A stretch of DNA of 64,000 nt from SIG440 sp045646865. Its GTDB lineage: Bacteria; Bacillota; Clostridia; Monoglobales; Monoglobaceae. The DNA lies in the NCBI GenBank assembly GCA_045646865.1, contig JAZRLM010000012.1, forward strand, positions 124,001-188,000, read 5' to 3'. The translations under genes were made by a program, and so were the position numbers. The notes below the pieces were generated by a model that searched no databases, was not told the DNA's origin, and saw only the letters and a list, made by a program, of their open reading frames with translations. Position 1 is the first letter of the stretch. Each line of letters starts with the position of its first letter. This document shows, one piece after another, positions 1-7,937 of this stretch.

Positions 1-351
1 ATTGGTTCCATCTGTAATATATTCATCTGCAGTCATATCATATAATGAAAAATAACATGAGCCTATTGGGCTTGTTGTGAAATATATTTCCAAATATGAC
101 TCCTGACTGCCAAGAGATAAATTATTTCCTACCAATGTAGAGCTTGGGAATTGTGCTATGGTTGTGTTAAAGGTCATATCTACTGTTCTTGTCAAATTTG
201 CTCTTGGAGTAATTTCTCCTTCACTGTATGTGGTGAGTGTTACACCATTTTTAAGCTGATGTACTTCTTTAGCAGAAACACCAACGCACATAACCGACAA
301 TGCCATAACTGTTGCCAAACACATTGCAATAACTTTCTTAAACTTTTTCAT
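1..351 (-). CDS. Secreted protein of unknown function, 3' end beyond window
   Basis: The minus strand is open from an ATG at 351 to the window edge (117 codons), so only the N-terminal part is seen. Residues 1-27 form a clear Sec signal peptide: lysines (MKKFKK), a hydrophobic stretch, and a probable cleavage after VSA before KEV. A Shine-Dalgarno AGGAAA lies 8 nt before this ATG; an in-frame ATG two codons upstream is too close to it. The mature part looks beta-rich and polar and I recognise no domain. It lies downstream of the agr locus on the same strand, so it might be a regulated exoprotein, but no copy of the repeat found upstream of agrB is visible before it. Confidence 0.75.
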   Translation of the reverse strand, partial: MKKFKKVIAMCLATVMALSVMCVGVSAKEVHQLKNGVTLTTYSEGEITPRANLTRTVDMTFNTTIAQFPSSTLVGNNLSLGSQESYLEIYFTTSPIGSCYFSLYDMTADEYITDGTN

Positions 352-747
352 AAACATCTTTCCTTTCGTTTTTTATAACGAAACTAACTCGATAACTATA
401 TTTTCGATTGACAAAAGTGCAAAAGAAGTATATAATTATCTATCGAGATTCCGCCGTTCAATCATTAAGTTCTGGCAAAGTCCTTATTCTGTTTGAGTGG
501 TGGTTTCTCTCTTTTTATAGTTATCGTTATATTATATTTTTGATACATATTGCTGATATGCGTTAATATTTATAAAATCCCGATTTCACAAAATGAAAAT
601 ACTTATTTTTTGTGTGCGACAACCTCGCTAAGTTGCATTTTATATATGTTCTATATGGGGAATTCATAAATACATTCACACATTTCAAACTACTTGTGAA
701 ATATTTATCAAACTAATGCCTTTTCAATATTACACTTAGTGCTTGTT
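352..747. other. Non-coding stretch, no gene seen
   Basis: About 400 AT-rich bases between the secreted-protein gene and the palindromes downstream of agrD. I see no convincing coding frame with a ribosome binding site. An inverted repeat CTCGATA/TATCGAG (around 389-446) lies upstream of the secreted-protein gene and could be an operator. No clear promoter with good spacing was found. Confidence 0.5.
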
Positions 748-789
748 TTGATGATATGTATACATATCATCAATGGGTATACCCATTGA
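748..789. repeat. Two overlapping perfect palindromes
   Basis: Positions 748-773 are a perfect 26-bp palindrome (half-site TTGATGATATGTA) and 770-789 a perfect 20-bp palindrome (half-site TCAATGGGTA), sharing four bases. They begin 29 nt after the agrD stop on the minus strand. There is no loop and no T run, so this is not a standard terminator. A dimeric regulator site or RNA-processing/stability hairpins are possible. Confidence 0.85.
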
Positions 790-817
790 CAAAAATCCCT
801 GCATACTAATCACCAAC

Positions 818-973
818 TTATTTGTTTTTGCAGTTTTTGCTTTCTTCTGCTAATTTCTGCAAGCCTTTCGGCTCTTTCATCTGATGCATACCGCCTGTAG
901 ATGCTAATCCTGCTGAATATATTGCAGCATCTAAAGCAGCTCCTGCAAATAAATTGCTAATCCAATTAAACAT
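818..973 (-). CDS. agrD: AgrD-like cyclic lactone autoinducer propeptide
   Basis: A 51-residue peptide. An amphipathic N-terminus (MFNWISNLFAGA) is followed by a small-residue region, then STGGM, then HQMKEPKGL and a charged tail. This matches the AgrD layout of leader, pheromone core, and acidic/basic recognition tail with a conserved EPK-L motif. The start overlaps the end of agrB by 8 nt, implying translational coupling. Aligning HQ-x-x-EPK with clostridial AgrD puts Ser25 where thiolactone peptides have Cys, so the product would be an oxygen-ester ring of about five residues (Ser25-Met29). The only Cys (48) is in the tail. Confidence is high in family, lower in exact core boundaries. Confidence 0.82.
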   Translation of the reverse strand: MFNWISNLFAGAALDAAIYSAGLASTGGMHQMKEPKGLQKLAEESKNCKNK

Positions 974-1547
974 TTTTCGTGTCCCCCTTTCTCATTAGTA
1001 AGCTGACAAGCATCCAAAATGCCACCGCTAATAATGTTATTGATATAGTAACACCTACTGCCATATCCATAGCTACTAAAATAACTGATGCCACAGATAC
1101 AACACTTGATGTTATTATTGATTTTAATTTGTTTCTTTTTTTCTGCAATGATGTCATAGGCTTATTAGGATGTTCAATCGGTGCAAAATAAGAAATAAAT
1201 ATAAAGCATATAACGTTTATCAAAACTACATATACATTATTTATTTTTGAAATAATAAAGGATAAAGACAATACACATATATATGTCGCAATCAATGATA
1301 ACCTACATACAGCAAAAGTCTTTGCGTGGAATCCGCCACTAAACTGTCTTATACCGCATAGGATTATTAAAAACACCATACTGTCTATTATTCTGTTAAG
1401 TATAATTCCCAATGCTATAATTATTGTATAATTGATTATGTCTGCCATTATAAGCTGAAAACCATAGCAATATATTTCTTTCTTATCTTCTGCAATTATA
1501 TTTTTCTTGCAATAATAATTCGTAATAGCACTTGCTAACCTATTCAT
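966..1547 (-). CDS. agrB: AgrB-type pheromone-processing membrane peptidase
   Basis: 193 residues, the usual AgrB length. It has several membrane helices and the family motif RQFSGGFHAKTFAVC, giving catalytic His74 and Cys81. AgrB proteins cut off the C-terminal tail of AgrD and close the (thio)lactone ring at the inner membrane. An AGGAGG Shine-Dalgarno lies just before the ATG. The gene has its own promoter (1572-1600) and is separated from the upstream kinase gene by a terminator, so agrB and agrD form a separately controlled transcript. Confidence 0.92.
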   Translation of the reverse strand: MNRLASAITNYYCKKNIIAEDKKEIYCYGFQLIMADIINYTIIIALGIILNRIIDSMVFLIILCGIRQFSGGFHAKTFAVCRLSLIATYICVLSLSFIISKINNVYVVLINVICFIFISYFAPIEHPNKPMTSLQKKRNKLKSIITSSVVSVASVILVAMDMAVGVTISITLLAVAFWMLVSLLMRKGDTKNV

Positions 1548-1571
1548 TTATTCCTCCTTTCTGATAATTTG

Positions 1572-1600
1572 ATTATAGCACTTATATTACAAAATTTACA
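1572..1600 (-). promoter_or_regulatory. Promoter of agrBD
   Basis: On the minus strand there is a TGCTATAAT extended -10 (TATAAT at 1572-1577) and a weak -35, TGTAAA (1595-1600), 17 bp apart. The weak -35 directly abuts a direct repeat, the usual arrangement for a promoter activated by a LytTR-type regulator. Confidence 0.75.
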
Positions 1601-1605
1601 TAGCT

Positions 1606-1641
1606 TGTGACGGCTGACACAAATAATGTGATAGCTAACAC
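1606..1641 (-). promoter_or_regulatory. Direct repeats upstream of agrBD, likely LytTR-regulator site
   Basis: Two 15-bp direct repeats on the minus strand (GTGTyAGCyrTCACA), at 1627-1641 and 1606-1620, separated by 6 bp, so the period is 21 bp or two helical turns. They lie just upstream of the -35. AgrA/VirR-type regulators bind paired direct repeats about 21-22 bp apart at this position, and the sequence resembles the VirR box (CCAGTT-x-T-x-CAC) with one base fewer. The regulator encoded at 2993-3733 is the obvious candidate. Confidence 0.7.
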
Positions 1642-1659
1642 AATTTTGGTAAAATTGGC

Positions 1660-1693
1660 AAAAAAAAATAATCCTACGGCGAGGATTATTTTT
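1660..1693 (-). terminator. Intrinsic terminator after the sensor kinase gene
   Basis: A 9-bp stem AATAATCCT/AGGATTATT flanked by A and T runs, directly after the kinase stop codon on the minus strand. It separates the regulator-kinase transcript from agrBD. Confidence 0.75.
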
Positions 1694-1697
1694 AAAT

Positions 1698-2996
1698 TTA
1701 TTCATTTATAGCAATCATAATATGACAACAAAACTGATTTTCTTCTTCATAAAACTGTATCATTCCATTATACTTGTTTACAATATTTTTTACAGACTTT
1801 ATACCTATTCCGTGAAGTTCCTTATCATTCTTGGAAGTGACAAGTTCTTCATTTGTTTGCAAAACAGATGATTTAATGCTGTTTTTAACAGATATAATCA
1901 AATAATTTTCGTTAGTATGTATATCCACAGTTATTCTTTTATCATCGGTAAACCATGCAGCTTCAATAGCATTATCCAACAAATTCCCAAACATCACAGC
2001 TATTTCTGCCGGAGAAATATGCAAATCTGTCCCATTTTTTATATTGACTTCCATAAAAATATGTTTTTGATTACAGACTGCAATTTTTGCGTTTATAATA
2101 GAATCAAATACTGTATTGCCAGTATCAATATAGCTGAGTATATGCGGTAAATAATTATTTGTCAATACCCCGATATATTCTTTTGCTTCTGCATCTTTTT
2201 CATCATCAATATATTTAAGTATGGTGAAAAGCTGATGTTTTATATCATGGCGGACAGTTTTCATTTCATTAACAAAAGCTTCATTATCCGCAATTTTATT
2301 TTTTAAATTTTCATTTTGCTGTGCAAGTAATTTTGATTTTATGGTGTTTTCATATTCACGATTTATAATGATAAAGAAATAATATGTCATTATATCTGCA
2401 AGGACAATACATGCCATTCCTATCAATATATATAATTTTATTTCTGAATTATACATAGCCGCTTTCATCAAAGCACCTAATGACACAAGAGAAACCATAG
2501 GTATAAAAACTAACATCAATCCTTTATGATTGTCAAGAGGATTTTTGTATTTTGTTTTTAATATAACCCTCGTTGTATAAAAATGAATTATTTTTGTCAT
2601 AATAACGCCTATAATTCTCGTACTATTAAAAACAGTTATCATATCATTAGGGTCATACCCTATAATATAGCAAATTATCAAATTAGTAGTAATAGCAATC
2701 ACATATACTATTAATTGTGCTAAAATTGCTATCCAAAGTTTAAGCCACATTCCACCTTTTAGGCACAGCATAGCATACACAAAATATATTATTATAGGTA
2801 TATATACTCCTAATGTTTCAAATTCTACAATGCTATTTATGACACATAACTCTATAAACGATACAATCCAACAAAACATAAATCCTATATTTGATTTCGC
2901 ACTTTTATGTTTCACGCCAAGATACCTTGTAATAAAATCAGTAGTTATTAAGGTTTCAATTAGATTTATACTAATTTCAAAAAACACTTCGGTCAT
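1698..2996 (-). CDS. agrC: AgrC-like sensor histidine kinase (GHKL type)
   Basis: 432 residues: about six hydrophobic segments in residues 1-210, then a cytoplasmic dimerisation helix with VRHDIKHQL (phospho-acceptor His250) and a GHKL ATPase domain with the N-box GNLLDNAIEA (337-346) and a glycine box HGIGIKSV. This is the build of AgrC receptors, which sense a cyclic peptide outside the cell. The start overlaps the regulator stop (ATGA), so the two are translated together. Its ligand is presumably the peptide from the agrD gene at 818-973. Confidence 0.88.
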   Translation of the reverse strand: MTEVFFEISINLIETLITTDFITRYLGVKHKSAKSNIGFMFCWIVSFIELCVINSIVEFETLGVYIPIIIYFVYAMLCLKGGMWLKLWIAILAQLIVYVIAITTNLIICYIIGYDPNDMITVFNSTRIIGVIMTKIIHFYTTRVILKTKYKNPLDNHKGLMLVFIPMVSLVSLGALMKAAMYNSEIKLYILIGMACIVLADIMTYYFFIIINREYENTIKSKLLAQQNENLKNKIADNEAFVNEMKTVRHDIKHQLFTILKYIDDEKDAEAKEYIGVLTNNYLPHILSYIDTGNTVFDSIINAKIAVCNQKHIFMEVNIKNGTDLHISPAEIAVMFGNLLDNAIEAAWFTDDKRITVDIHTNENYLIISVKNSIKSSVLQTNEELVTSKNDKELHGIGIKSVKNIVNKYNGMIQFYEEENQFCCHIMIAINE

Positions 2997-3733
2997 ATCA
3001 ATTTACTCCTTACATAATTTTGGTATTCTTCTTTTACAGTTTCTATCCGTGAACGGCTTAAACCAAAAGCAACTCCGTTTGTCAAAATAACCTCTCTGCT
3101 CGTTATTTTTGAAATAAACCTACAATTCACTAATACTCCATTTTGTATACGTATAATGTCAAAGGGGTATAATTGTTTTTCTACACTTGATATTTTACAC
3201 CTGACTTGCACATCATCTGCAATTTTATCTTTTATAATAATGTCATTTTTAAAGGATTCTATATATATCAAAGTATTTATATTCAATTCCAAAGTTCTGC
3301 TATCAGTTTTAAGATTGTATGTAAGTTTCTTTTTCTCTTTTTCAACCTCAATCTTTCGCATTAGTTTAGGAAGTATTACATCTAAATCTGATAAATGACT
3401 TTTACGGATAAACCAAAAAGGGTGATAATCGTAGGATTGATAGACTTTATCTTCGTGATTGGTAATAAATAGTATTAAAATATCTTCTTTTCGTTTTTGA
3501 ATGAGAGAAGCAACCTCAAAACCATTCATTTTAGGCATATCAATATCCAACATTACTACATCAGCAAATTGTCTGTCAAATTCTTTTAGCAGACTATCTC
3601 CATCATTAAAAATAGATATGTTATATGGCTCGTCATCACTAAATGCAGTCATATACATACTAATTTTGTCTTTGATTGTGTTTGCATATAAATTTTCATC
3701 ATCACATATATAAAATCTCAACATATCTGTCAT
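2993..3733 (-). CDS. agrA: LytTR-family response regulator (AgrA-like)
   Basis: 246 residues. The N-terminal receiver domain has the acidic pair near residue 11, phospho-acceptor Asp63 in MLDIDMPKMNG, and a C-terminal LytTR DNA-binding domain (about 140-240). LytTR regulators of this family activate agr operons by binding paired direct repeats. It is the first gene of a regulator-kinase operon (order A-C, then B-D), unlike the B-D-C-A order in staphylococci. A start at an ATG three codons later is also possible. Confidence 0.9.
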   Translation of the reverse strand: MTDMLRFYICDDENLYANTIKDKISMYMTAFSDDEPYNISIFNDGDSLLKEFDRQFADVVMLDIDMPKMNGFEVASLIQKRKEDILILFITNHEDKVYQSYDYHPFWFIRKSHLSDLDVILPKLMRKIEVEKEKKKLTYNLKTDSRTLELNINTLIYIESFKNDIIIKDKIADDVQVRCKISSVEKQLYPFDIIRIQNGVLVNCRFISKITSREVILTNGVAFGLSRSRIETVKEEYQNYVRSKLI

Positions 3734-3771
3734 TTGAAATATTTACCCCTTTGACTATTTAATAATTCTGC

Positions 3772-3800
3772 ATTATATCACAAAAAAATATAAAATTCAA
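3772..3800 (-). promoter_or_regulatory. Promoter of the regulator-kinase operon
   Basis: Minus strand TTGAAT (3795-3800), 17 bp, TATAAT (3772-3777), about 40 nt upstream of the regulator start. It has no visible direct repeats, so it may be constitutive. Confidence 0.7.
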
Positions 3801-4006
3801 CATTTTTATACTTTACATTTATTTACAAAAAAGTTTTTCAAAAACTTTATTACAATATACTTTGGAGTCAATCTATAACCTCTATTTTTTGTCAAAGAAA
3901 ATAGATATTTTAGGTTTATTAAAACATAATAGAATATTTTGGAAATAAAGTGAATATAGTATTTATAGATAAGCTAAGATAGTTTCAAAAGAAAAGAGGT
4001 AATATT

Positions 4007-4159
4007 ATGTTTTTAATGGTCCTTTCATCAGTTTTAATTATTATGATTTTGATACTAACATTTTGTGCGTTATATAAACGCGAAGGAGTTGACATATCAA
4101 TAAAATATTTTCCCCCAGGAATAATATTTTTTGAATTTAAAAAAGCAAGTCGCATTTAG
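4007..4159 (+). CDS. Small single-pass membrane protein, unknown
   Basis: A 50-residue frame preceded by an AGAGG Shine-Dalgarno 8 nt before the ATG. Residues 2-23 are a strong membrane helix; the rest is a short basic/aromatic tail (KRE...KYFPPG...EFKKASRI). It is transcribed away from the agr operon. I do not recognise the family. Small peptides beside agr loci may be regulators or leader peptides, but nothing here proves that. A terminator follows at 4212. Confidence 0.6.
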   Translation: MFLMVLSSVLIIMILILTFCALYKREGVDISIKYFPPGIIFFEFKKASRI

Positions 4160-4211
4160 AAAATAAGAAAATCAATTGTCCCTGAGAAATGTTATAGATA
4201 TTAAAGGACAG

Positions 4212-4247
4212 AAAAAAGTACAGCTATTTTCACAACTGTACTTTTAA
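4212..4247. terminator. Intrinsic terminator
   Basis: Stem AAAAGTACAG/CTGTACTTTT with a 12-nt loop. The A and T flanks make it work in both directions, serving the small membrane-protein gene and the minus-strand FRG gene. Confidence 0.75.
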
Positions 4248-4294
4248 AGTGGATTATACAATTTTCTTGTTCTTAATCTTTGTTGCTTGCAAAT

Positions 4295-5044
4295 TTACTT
4301 CTTGTATTTTTCTATAATATCCTTTGAAACATGTTCCATATCAGGATAAATAAAATGTCTGGAAATGCCTAGAATATTTATACTTTCATATATTTCTTTC
4401 TTATATTTGCAGGGAATAACGAACTTAAACAGAGTTTCGCCATCGCATATATCTTCCAATCTTTTCAATGAATTATGTACTGTAAATGACGACTGTTGTG
4501 AATACATTCTTAGATTATGTTCAACTGAGTGGCAAGCAATAATCTTATCTTTAAATTTATCATCAATTTTTGCATTAGATTTAAATGCAGGGAGTAACAT
4601 TTGCTGCGCTGTGTGGGCATCTATTGGATATACACAGTTCCCAAAGCCCTCCTGCTTGTTTACATTCCGGGGGATTAATACCCATATACAGGAATCGTTA
4701 TTTTCCTCTCTTTTCTTTTCTAAAGCAAAGTAAGCTGCTATTATTGGAGAACTGCTCCAGTCTAAAATTCTAGTTGGAAGTCCATAATGTTGCATCAATG
4801 ACATCCATGCAGCATAGTTCATTTTATTTGGGGCATGTGGCTCAATTTGGTTTACATGTATATAAAAATCATTAGTAATATATGTTTCATTTTTTGACAA
4901 CTCGTCTCTTTGTATGGAAGGCACTAGTCCCCATTCACGTCTTCGTTGACCTCTGAACCATATGGGTTGATTTCCATACATATCCTTAATTTTTTTAATT
5001 TCTCTTATCATACAATCAATTGAATTAATTTGTATTTCCTTCAT
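4295..5044 (-). CDS. FRG-domain protein
   Basis: 249 residues. The N-terminal half carries the FRG signature: WFRGQRRREWGLVPSIQR (about 31-48) followed by MQHYGLPTRILDWS and a hydrophobic AAYFAL segment. The FRG domain is a widespread, poorly characterised domain named for its (F/Y)RG motif. The start at 5044 is chosen because AAGGAG lies 7 nt before it; an ATG two codons upstream is too close. It lies 46 nt downstream of a nuclease-like gene on the same strand and is likely co-transcribed. A role as an effector in defence is inference from context only. Confidence 0.8.
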   Translation of the reverse strand: MKEIQINSIDCMIREIKKIKDMYGNQPIWFRGQRRREWGLVPSIQRDELSKNETYITNDFYIHVNQIEPHAPNKMNYAAWMSLMQHYGLPTRILDWSSSPIIAAYFALEKKREENNDSCIWVLIPRNVNKQEGFGNCVYPIDAHTAQQMLLPAFKSNAKIDDKFKDKIIACHSVEHNLRMYSQQSSFTVHNSLKRLEDICDGETLFKFVIPCKYKKEIYESINILGISRHFIYPDMEHVSKDIIEKYKK

Positions 5045-5090
5045 TTTCATTCTCCTTAGTGCTAGTGTTATGCATTTTTGAAATTATAGA

Positions 5091-6146
5091 TTATTCGTAA
5101 TTGCGAACAGCGTCTAACCAATCACTGTCAAGATGTAAGGTCAAGTTTCTAGTGATTCCGTTTAATCTAATATTAACATTTAATACTCTAAAAAGCCTTT
5201 CTTTTTCATTTAAAACAGTGTCCCCTCCATAAATAGAAGCTATGTCTAATGATTCAGGTGGTGTGAAATAGAACCTTCTTCGAAGATTATCACCGCTAAT
5301 CTCTAGCCAAAAATATTTACTTCCATAATTATCTTGACTATAATACACACGGCATTCGCCTTCATCTGACTCTCTAAATAATTCTGCGGGGAAATGTGCA
5401 TCACCAACAAAGTGAAGGAATACACCTGTCGCCGTAGTTGCAATAAAACTTGAATGTATTCTGGTAAGTGCATGATGAATTTCATTAATAACCGTTGTGT
5501 AACCATCTCTTAAATAATCATAATGACGTACATTATCGTAAGTGACTCCATATCTAATTGCCTCAATGAATTCCTGCTTAAAATCATGCCAGGAATCATC
5601 TTTCATACACTTTATTGATAGGAAGTTCCCTTCAAGCTCCTCGATTAAATTCTTGATACGATTAACTAAACGATTATTTGCATATGAAATGGTTTTAATT
5701 CCATGAGCGTAAGCAAGCTTTTCTGCCTCCGCTTGAAAACCATTGGCAGAAAAATATGCACCAATTTCCATTTTTCTTGGGTAAAAATCTTCAGAATTAA
5801 TGCCATCTGCAACAAAATAATTCTCCTGAATATCCATTATTACTCCTATGTATTCACGTATATATTTCTTTTCCAAGGGTTTCTTGTGAAATTTGACTTC
5901 ACCCAAAAGACGTAGGGGATATGAAAATGGAATAAGATGATTATAATCACATGGACAATCAATCTGGTGCCAACACCCACGTCCTTTTAATTCAATAAAA
6001 CCCTTTCTGTTTTCACGTACTCTATCGTTTGGTTCAAATGCAACATTTATTTCCTTAAAATCATTTTTTAATAACAGTTCAAAAATAACAATTTCAAAAA
6101 GATATCCTCTAAGCTGACCACGCGACAAATTAAATTCATTTTTCAT
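5091..6146 (-). CDS. Mrr-like PD-(D/E)XK nuclease, putative
   Basis: 351 residues. The N-terminal half has the shape of a restriction-endonuclease-like fold: RGYLFE helix (about 10-17), HQIDC (catalytic-type Asp near 62), GEVKF (the E-x-K of the core, near 82-86), then a later GAYFSANGFQAEAEKLAYAHG segment as in Mrr-family enzymes. The C-terminal half is unrecognised. The start is ATG 6146 with AAGGAG 7 nt upstream. The gene is directly upstream of the FRG gene. The insertion sequence begins only about 30 nt before its start. The nuclease call rests on motif order, not on a profile search. Confidence 0.6.
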   Translation of the reverse strand: MKNEFNLSRGQLRGYLFEIVIFELLLKNDFKEINVAFEPNDRVRENRKGFIELKGRGCWHQIDCPCDYNHLIPFSYPLRLLGEVKFHKKPLEKKYIREYIGVIMDIQENYFVADGINSEDFYPRKMEIGAYFSANGFQAEAEKLAYAHGIKTISYANNRLVNRIKNLIEELEGNFLSIKCMKDDSWHDFKQEFIEAIRYGVTYDNVRHYDYLRDGYTTVINEIHHALTRIHSSFIATTATGVFLHFVGDAHFPAELFRESDEGECRVYYSQDNYGSKYFWLEISGDNLRRRFYFTPPESLDIASIYGGDTVLNEKERLFRVLNVNIRLNGITRNLTLHLDSDWLDAVRNYE

Positions 6147-6193
6147 AATACTTCTCCTTATCTTCAAATTCGTTTTGTTAAGTTAAATGAAAA

Positions 6194-6222
6194 TTGAGAC
6201 CTTGAACTCCTTATGGTATAAT
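6194..6222 (+). promoter_or_regulatory. Promoter of the transposase gene
   Basis: TTGAGA (6194-6199), 17 bp, TATAAT (6217-6222), 59 nt before the transposase ATG and inside the insertion sequence. Confidence 0.7.
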
Positions 6223-6280
6223 GGTTTTACCACAAACCCAAATACCTTCCTGAAAATCAGAGAAGGGAGAACAAGATCTC

Positions 6281-7303
6281 ATGGTAAAAATTATATCACA
6301 TTGTTGCCCTAGGTGCAACTCCCATTCACTTTATAAATACGGCAAAGATAAGTTTGGTAATCAAAAATACCAATGCCGTGATTGTTTACATCAATTTGCT
6401 CCGGATAGTCCTAAAAAGGATAATCCTCGCAAATATCCATCTTGCCCTATTTGTGGCAAGTGTTCATTTCTCCATCACGATTATGACGATTATTCTAATT
6501 ATCGTTGCTCGGACAAGAAATGCAATCATTCTTTCTTTCAAGCTAAACCTACTGTGAAGATGCCGCCGTCTATGTCCAACATCATCGGCAAAGATAATTT
6601 CAAACGTATGCGACATAGCATACATCTTGTAATTACTGCTTTAACCATGTTCTACATAGGTGGTACATCTTTTCGCAAGATAGCCTTAATGCTTAAAATT
6701 CTGTATAACATTAAAGTTTCTCACGTTACTATCAGTGATTGGTGCAAAAAGTTTGCTCCTATTTTTCACTCCAAAATGCTTACTCTTATGCCCGCTATGA
6801 ATTTTGACTCCGATGAGTGGCACGCTGATGAAACTGTTGTCAAAATTTTAGGTGAAAAGTACTACATTTGGTTTATTATCGATAGTGAAACAAGGTTTGT
6901 TTTAGGGTTCCACCTATCACCTCACAGAGATTCTCCACAAGCTTTCAGCTTGTTTGATAGTGTAAAACAATACGGTAAACCTAATGCTATTGTAACTGAC
7001 CGTTATTCAGCTTACAAAGTGCCAACAAAGTCTATCTTTGGGGTTCCTCACATCAGAGTTGCCAGCTTTAAAGATGACATTTCCAACAATGTTATTGAAG
7101 CTTTTAACAAGCAGTTTAAATATTGGTACAAGACAAGATACGGCTTTAATTCCTTTGAAAGTGCCAATTCTATGATTATGATGTTTGTTTTCTTTTACAA
7201 TTTCATCAGACCTCATAGTTCCTTATCTAATCTTACACCTGCTCAGGTTGCCGGTTTAAAATACTCAGAACGACAACAAAATTCTTTGTTACTCGTATCT
7301 TGA
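6281..7303 (+). CDS. DDE transposase with N-terminal zinc ribbons (IS6/IS240-like catalytic domain)
   Basis: 340 residues. Two Cys4-type zinc ribbons occupy about 8-35 (CPRC...CRDC) and 55-81 (CPICGKC...C). A helix-turn-helix-like region (about 115-155) is followed by an IS240-type integrase core with probable catalytic Asp183 (HADET), Asp240 (VTDRYSAY) and Glu273 (NNVIEAFN). It ends with an FYNFIRPHSSL motif typical of these enzymes. It appears complete, so the element may still be active. Confidence 0.85.
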   Translation: MVKIISHCCPRCNSHSLYKYGKDKFGNQKYQCRDCLHQFAPDSPKKDNPRKYPSCPICGKCSFLHHDYDDYSNYRCSDKKCNHSFFQAKPTVKMPPSMSNIIGKDNFKRMRHSIHLVITALTMFYIGGTSFRKIALMLKILYNIKVSHVTISDWCKKFAPIFHSKMLTLMPAMNFDSDEWHADETVVKILGEKYYIWFIIDSETRFVLGFHLSPHRDSPQAFSLFDSVKQYGKPNAIVTDRYSAYKVPTKSIFGVPHIRVASFKDDISNNVIEAFNKQFKYWYKTRYGFNSFESANSMIMMFVFFYNFIRPHSSLSNLTPAQVAGLKYSERQQNSLLLVS

Positions 7304-7352
7304 TTTTTGCCTAATTAATATTCAAATGGTCGTTCTGTGATTTGTCATAGGG

Positions 7353-7376
7353 CGTGCTTTTGCACGTTCATTTTTA
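7353..7376 (+). terminator. Probable terminator after the transposase gene
   Basis: Short stem CGTGC/GCACG with a TTTT loop, followed by a T-rich tail (TTCATTTTT). Confidence 0.5.
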
Positions 7377-7655
7377 CCCTTGACTAATCGCAAACGAGCA
7401 TTTACAAGCTTTCAGGCGAAAATCTACGATATTTTGTGAAATCATTATGCCATTCTTTCATTTTAACTTTACACTACCTTCAAATTGTATATAAAGTTAA
7501 ACTACCCATCATTAATTACATCAAGATTTTTCCCCTTAATAATACCATATTTTTCTTTATTCGGCAAGACGTTAAACTGTTTAATAAAACCGAATTACTG
7601 TTTAATTTTACAACTATGAAATCTCTAATTTATGAGTGTACATAAAAAATTAGAT
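7377..7655. other. Non-coding stretch, no gene seen
   Basis: AT-rich sequence from the transposase terminator past the probable right end of the insertion sequence to the next gene. No coding frame with a ribosome binding site. Confidence 0.5.
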
Positions 7656-7937
7656 TCATTCTAACATATTAAAAGGCGATTGTAATTTGATATGCACACC
7701 AAAAGTTAGACACTTTTGGCGGTGCATATCAATCTCGTCATCCGAAATACAATCGCCCTCATCGTGCATTTTCTTCGCTGTAAGCAGTGCATGCTTGACA
7801 TACAGCATATTTATTTGTTCTTTAATTTCCCAAGCCTTCATACCTTGCTCAGCCATTTTGTAAACATCGATAAATACATCGCTCTCAATGTTGTACTTCT
7901 CACCGCACATAATGCTCTCTAATTTGTACTTTGACAT
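7656..7937 (-). CDS. Small hypothetical protein
   Basis: 93 residues, start chosen at ATG 7937 because AAGGAGG lies 8 nt upstream. Largely helical and charged, with a central EIKEQINMLYVKHALLTAKKM helix and two cysteines. No signal peptide, membrane segment or known domain seen. It lies between the insertion sequence and the deaminase gene and is divergent from the latter, so it could belong to the same accessory module. Function unknown. Confidence 0.65.
   Translation of the reverse strand: MSKYKLESIMCGEKYNIESDVFIDVYKMAEQGMKAWEIKEQINMLYVKHALLTAKKMHDEGDCISDDEIDMHRQKCLTFGVHIKLQSPFNMLE

Larger units (their letters stand above)
6176..7473 (+). mobile_element. Insertion sequence with DDE transposase
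   Basis: About 1.3 kb around one transposase gene. The likely ends are imperfect inverted repeats, TGTTAAGTTAAATGAAA at 6176 and the complement of TTTCATTTTAACTTTACA ending at 7473, which match with one substitution and one gap. I see no target-site duplication, so the exact borders are provisional. The left end is about 30 nt from the start of the nuclease-like gene, which it may have cut from its promoter. Confidence 0.6.

Noticed and set aside
151..378. Plus-strand cysteine-rich 75-codon frame
   Set aside because: It lies opposite the secreted-protein gene, which has a signal peptide and ribosome binding site; this frame has neither.
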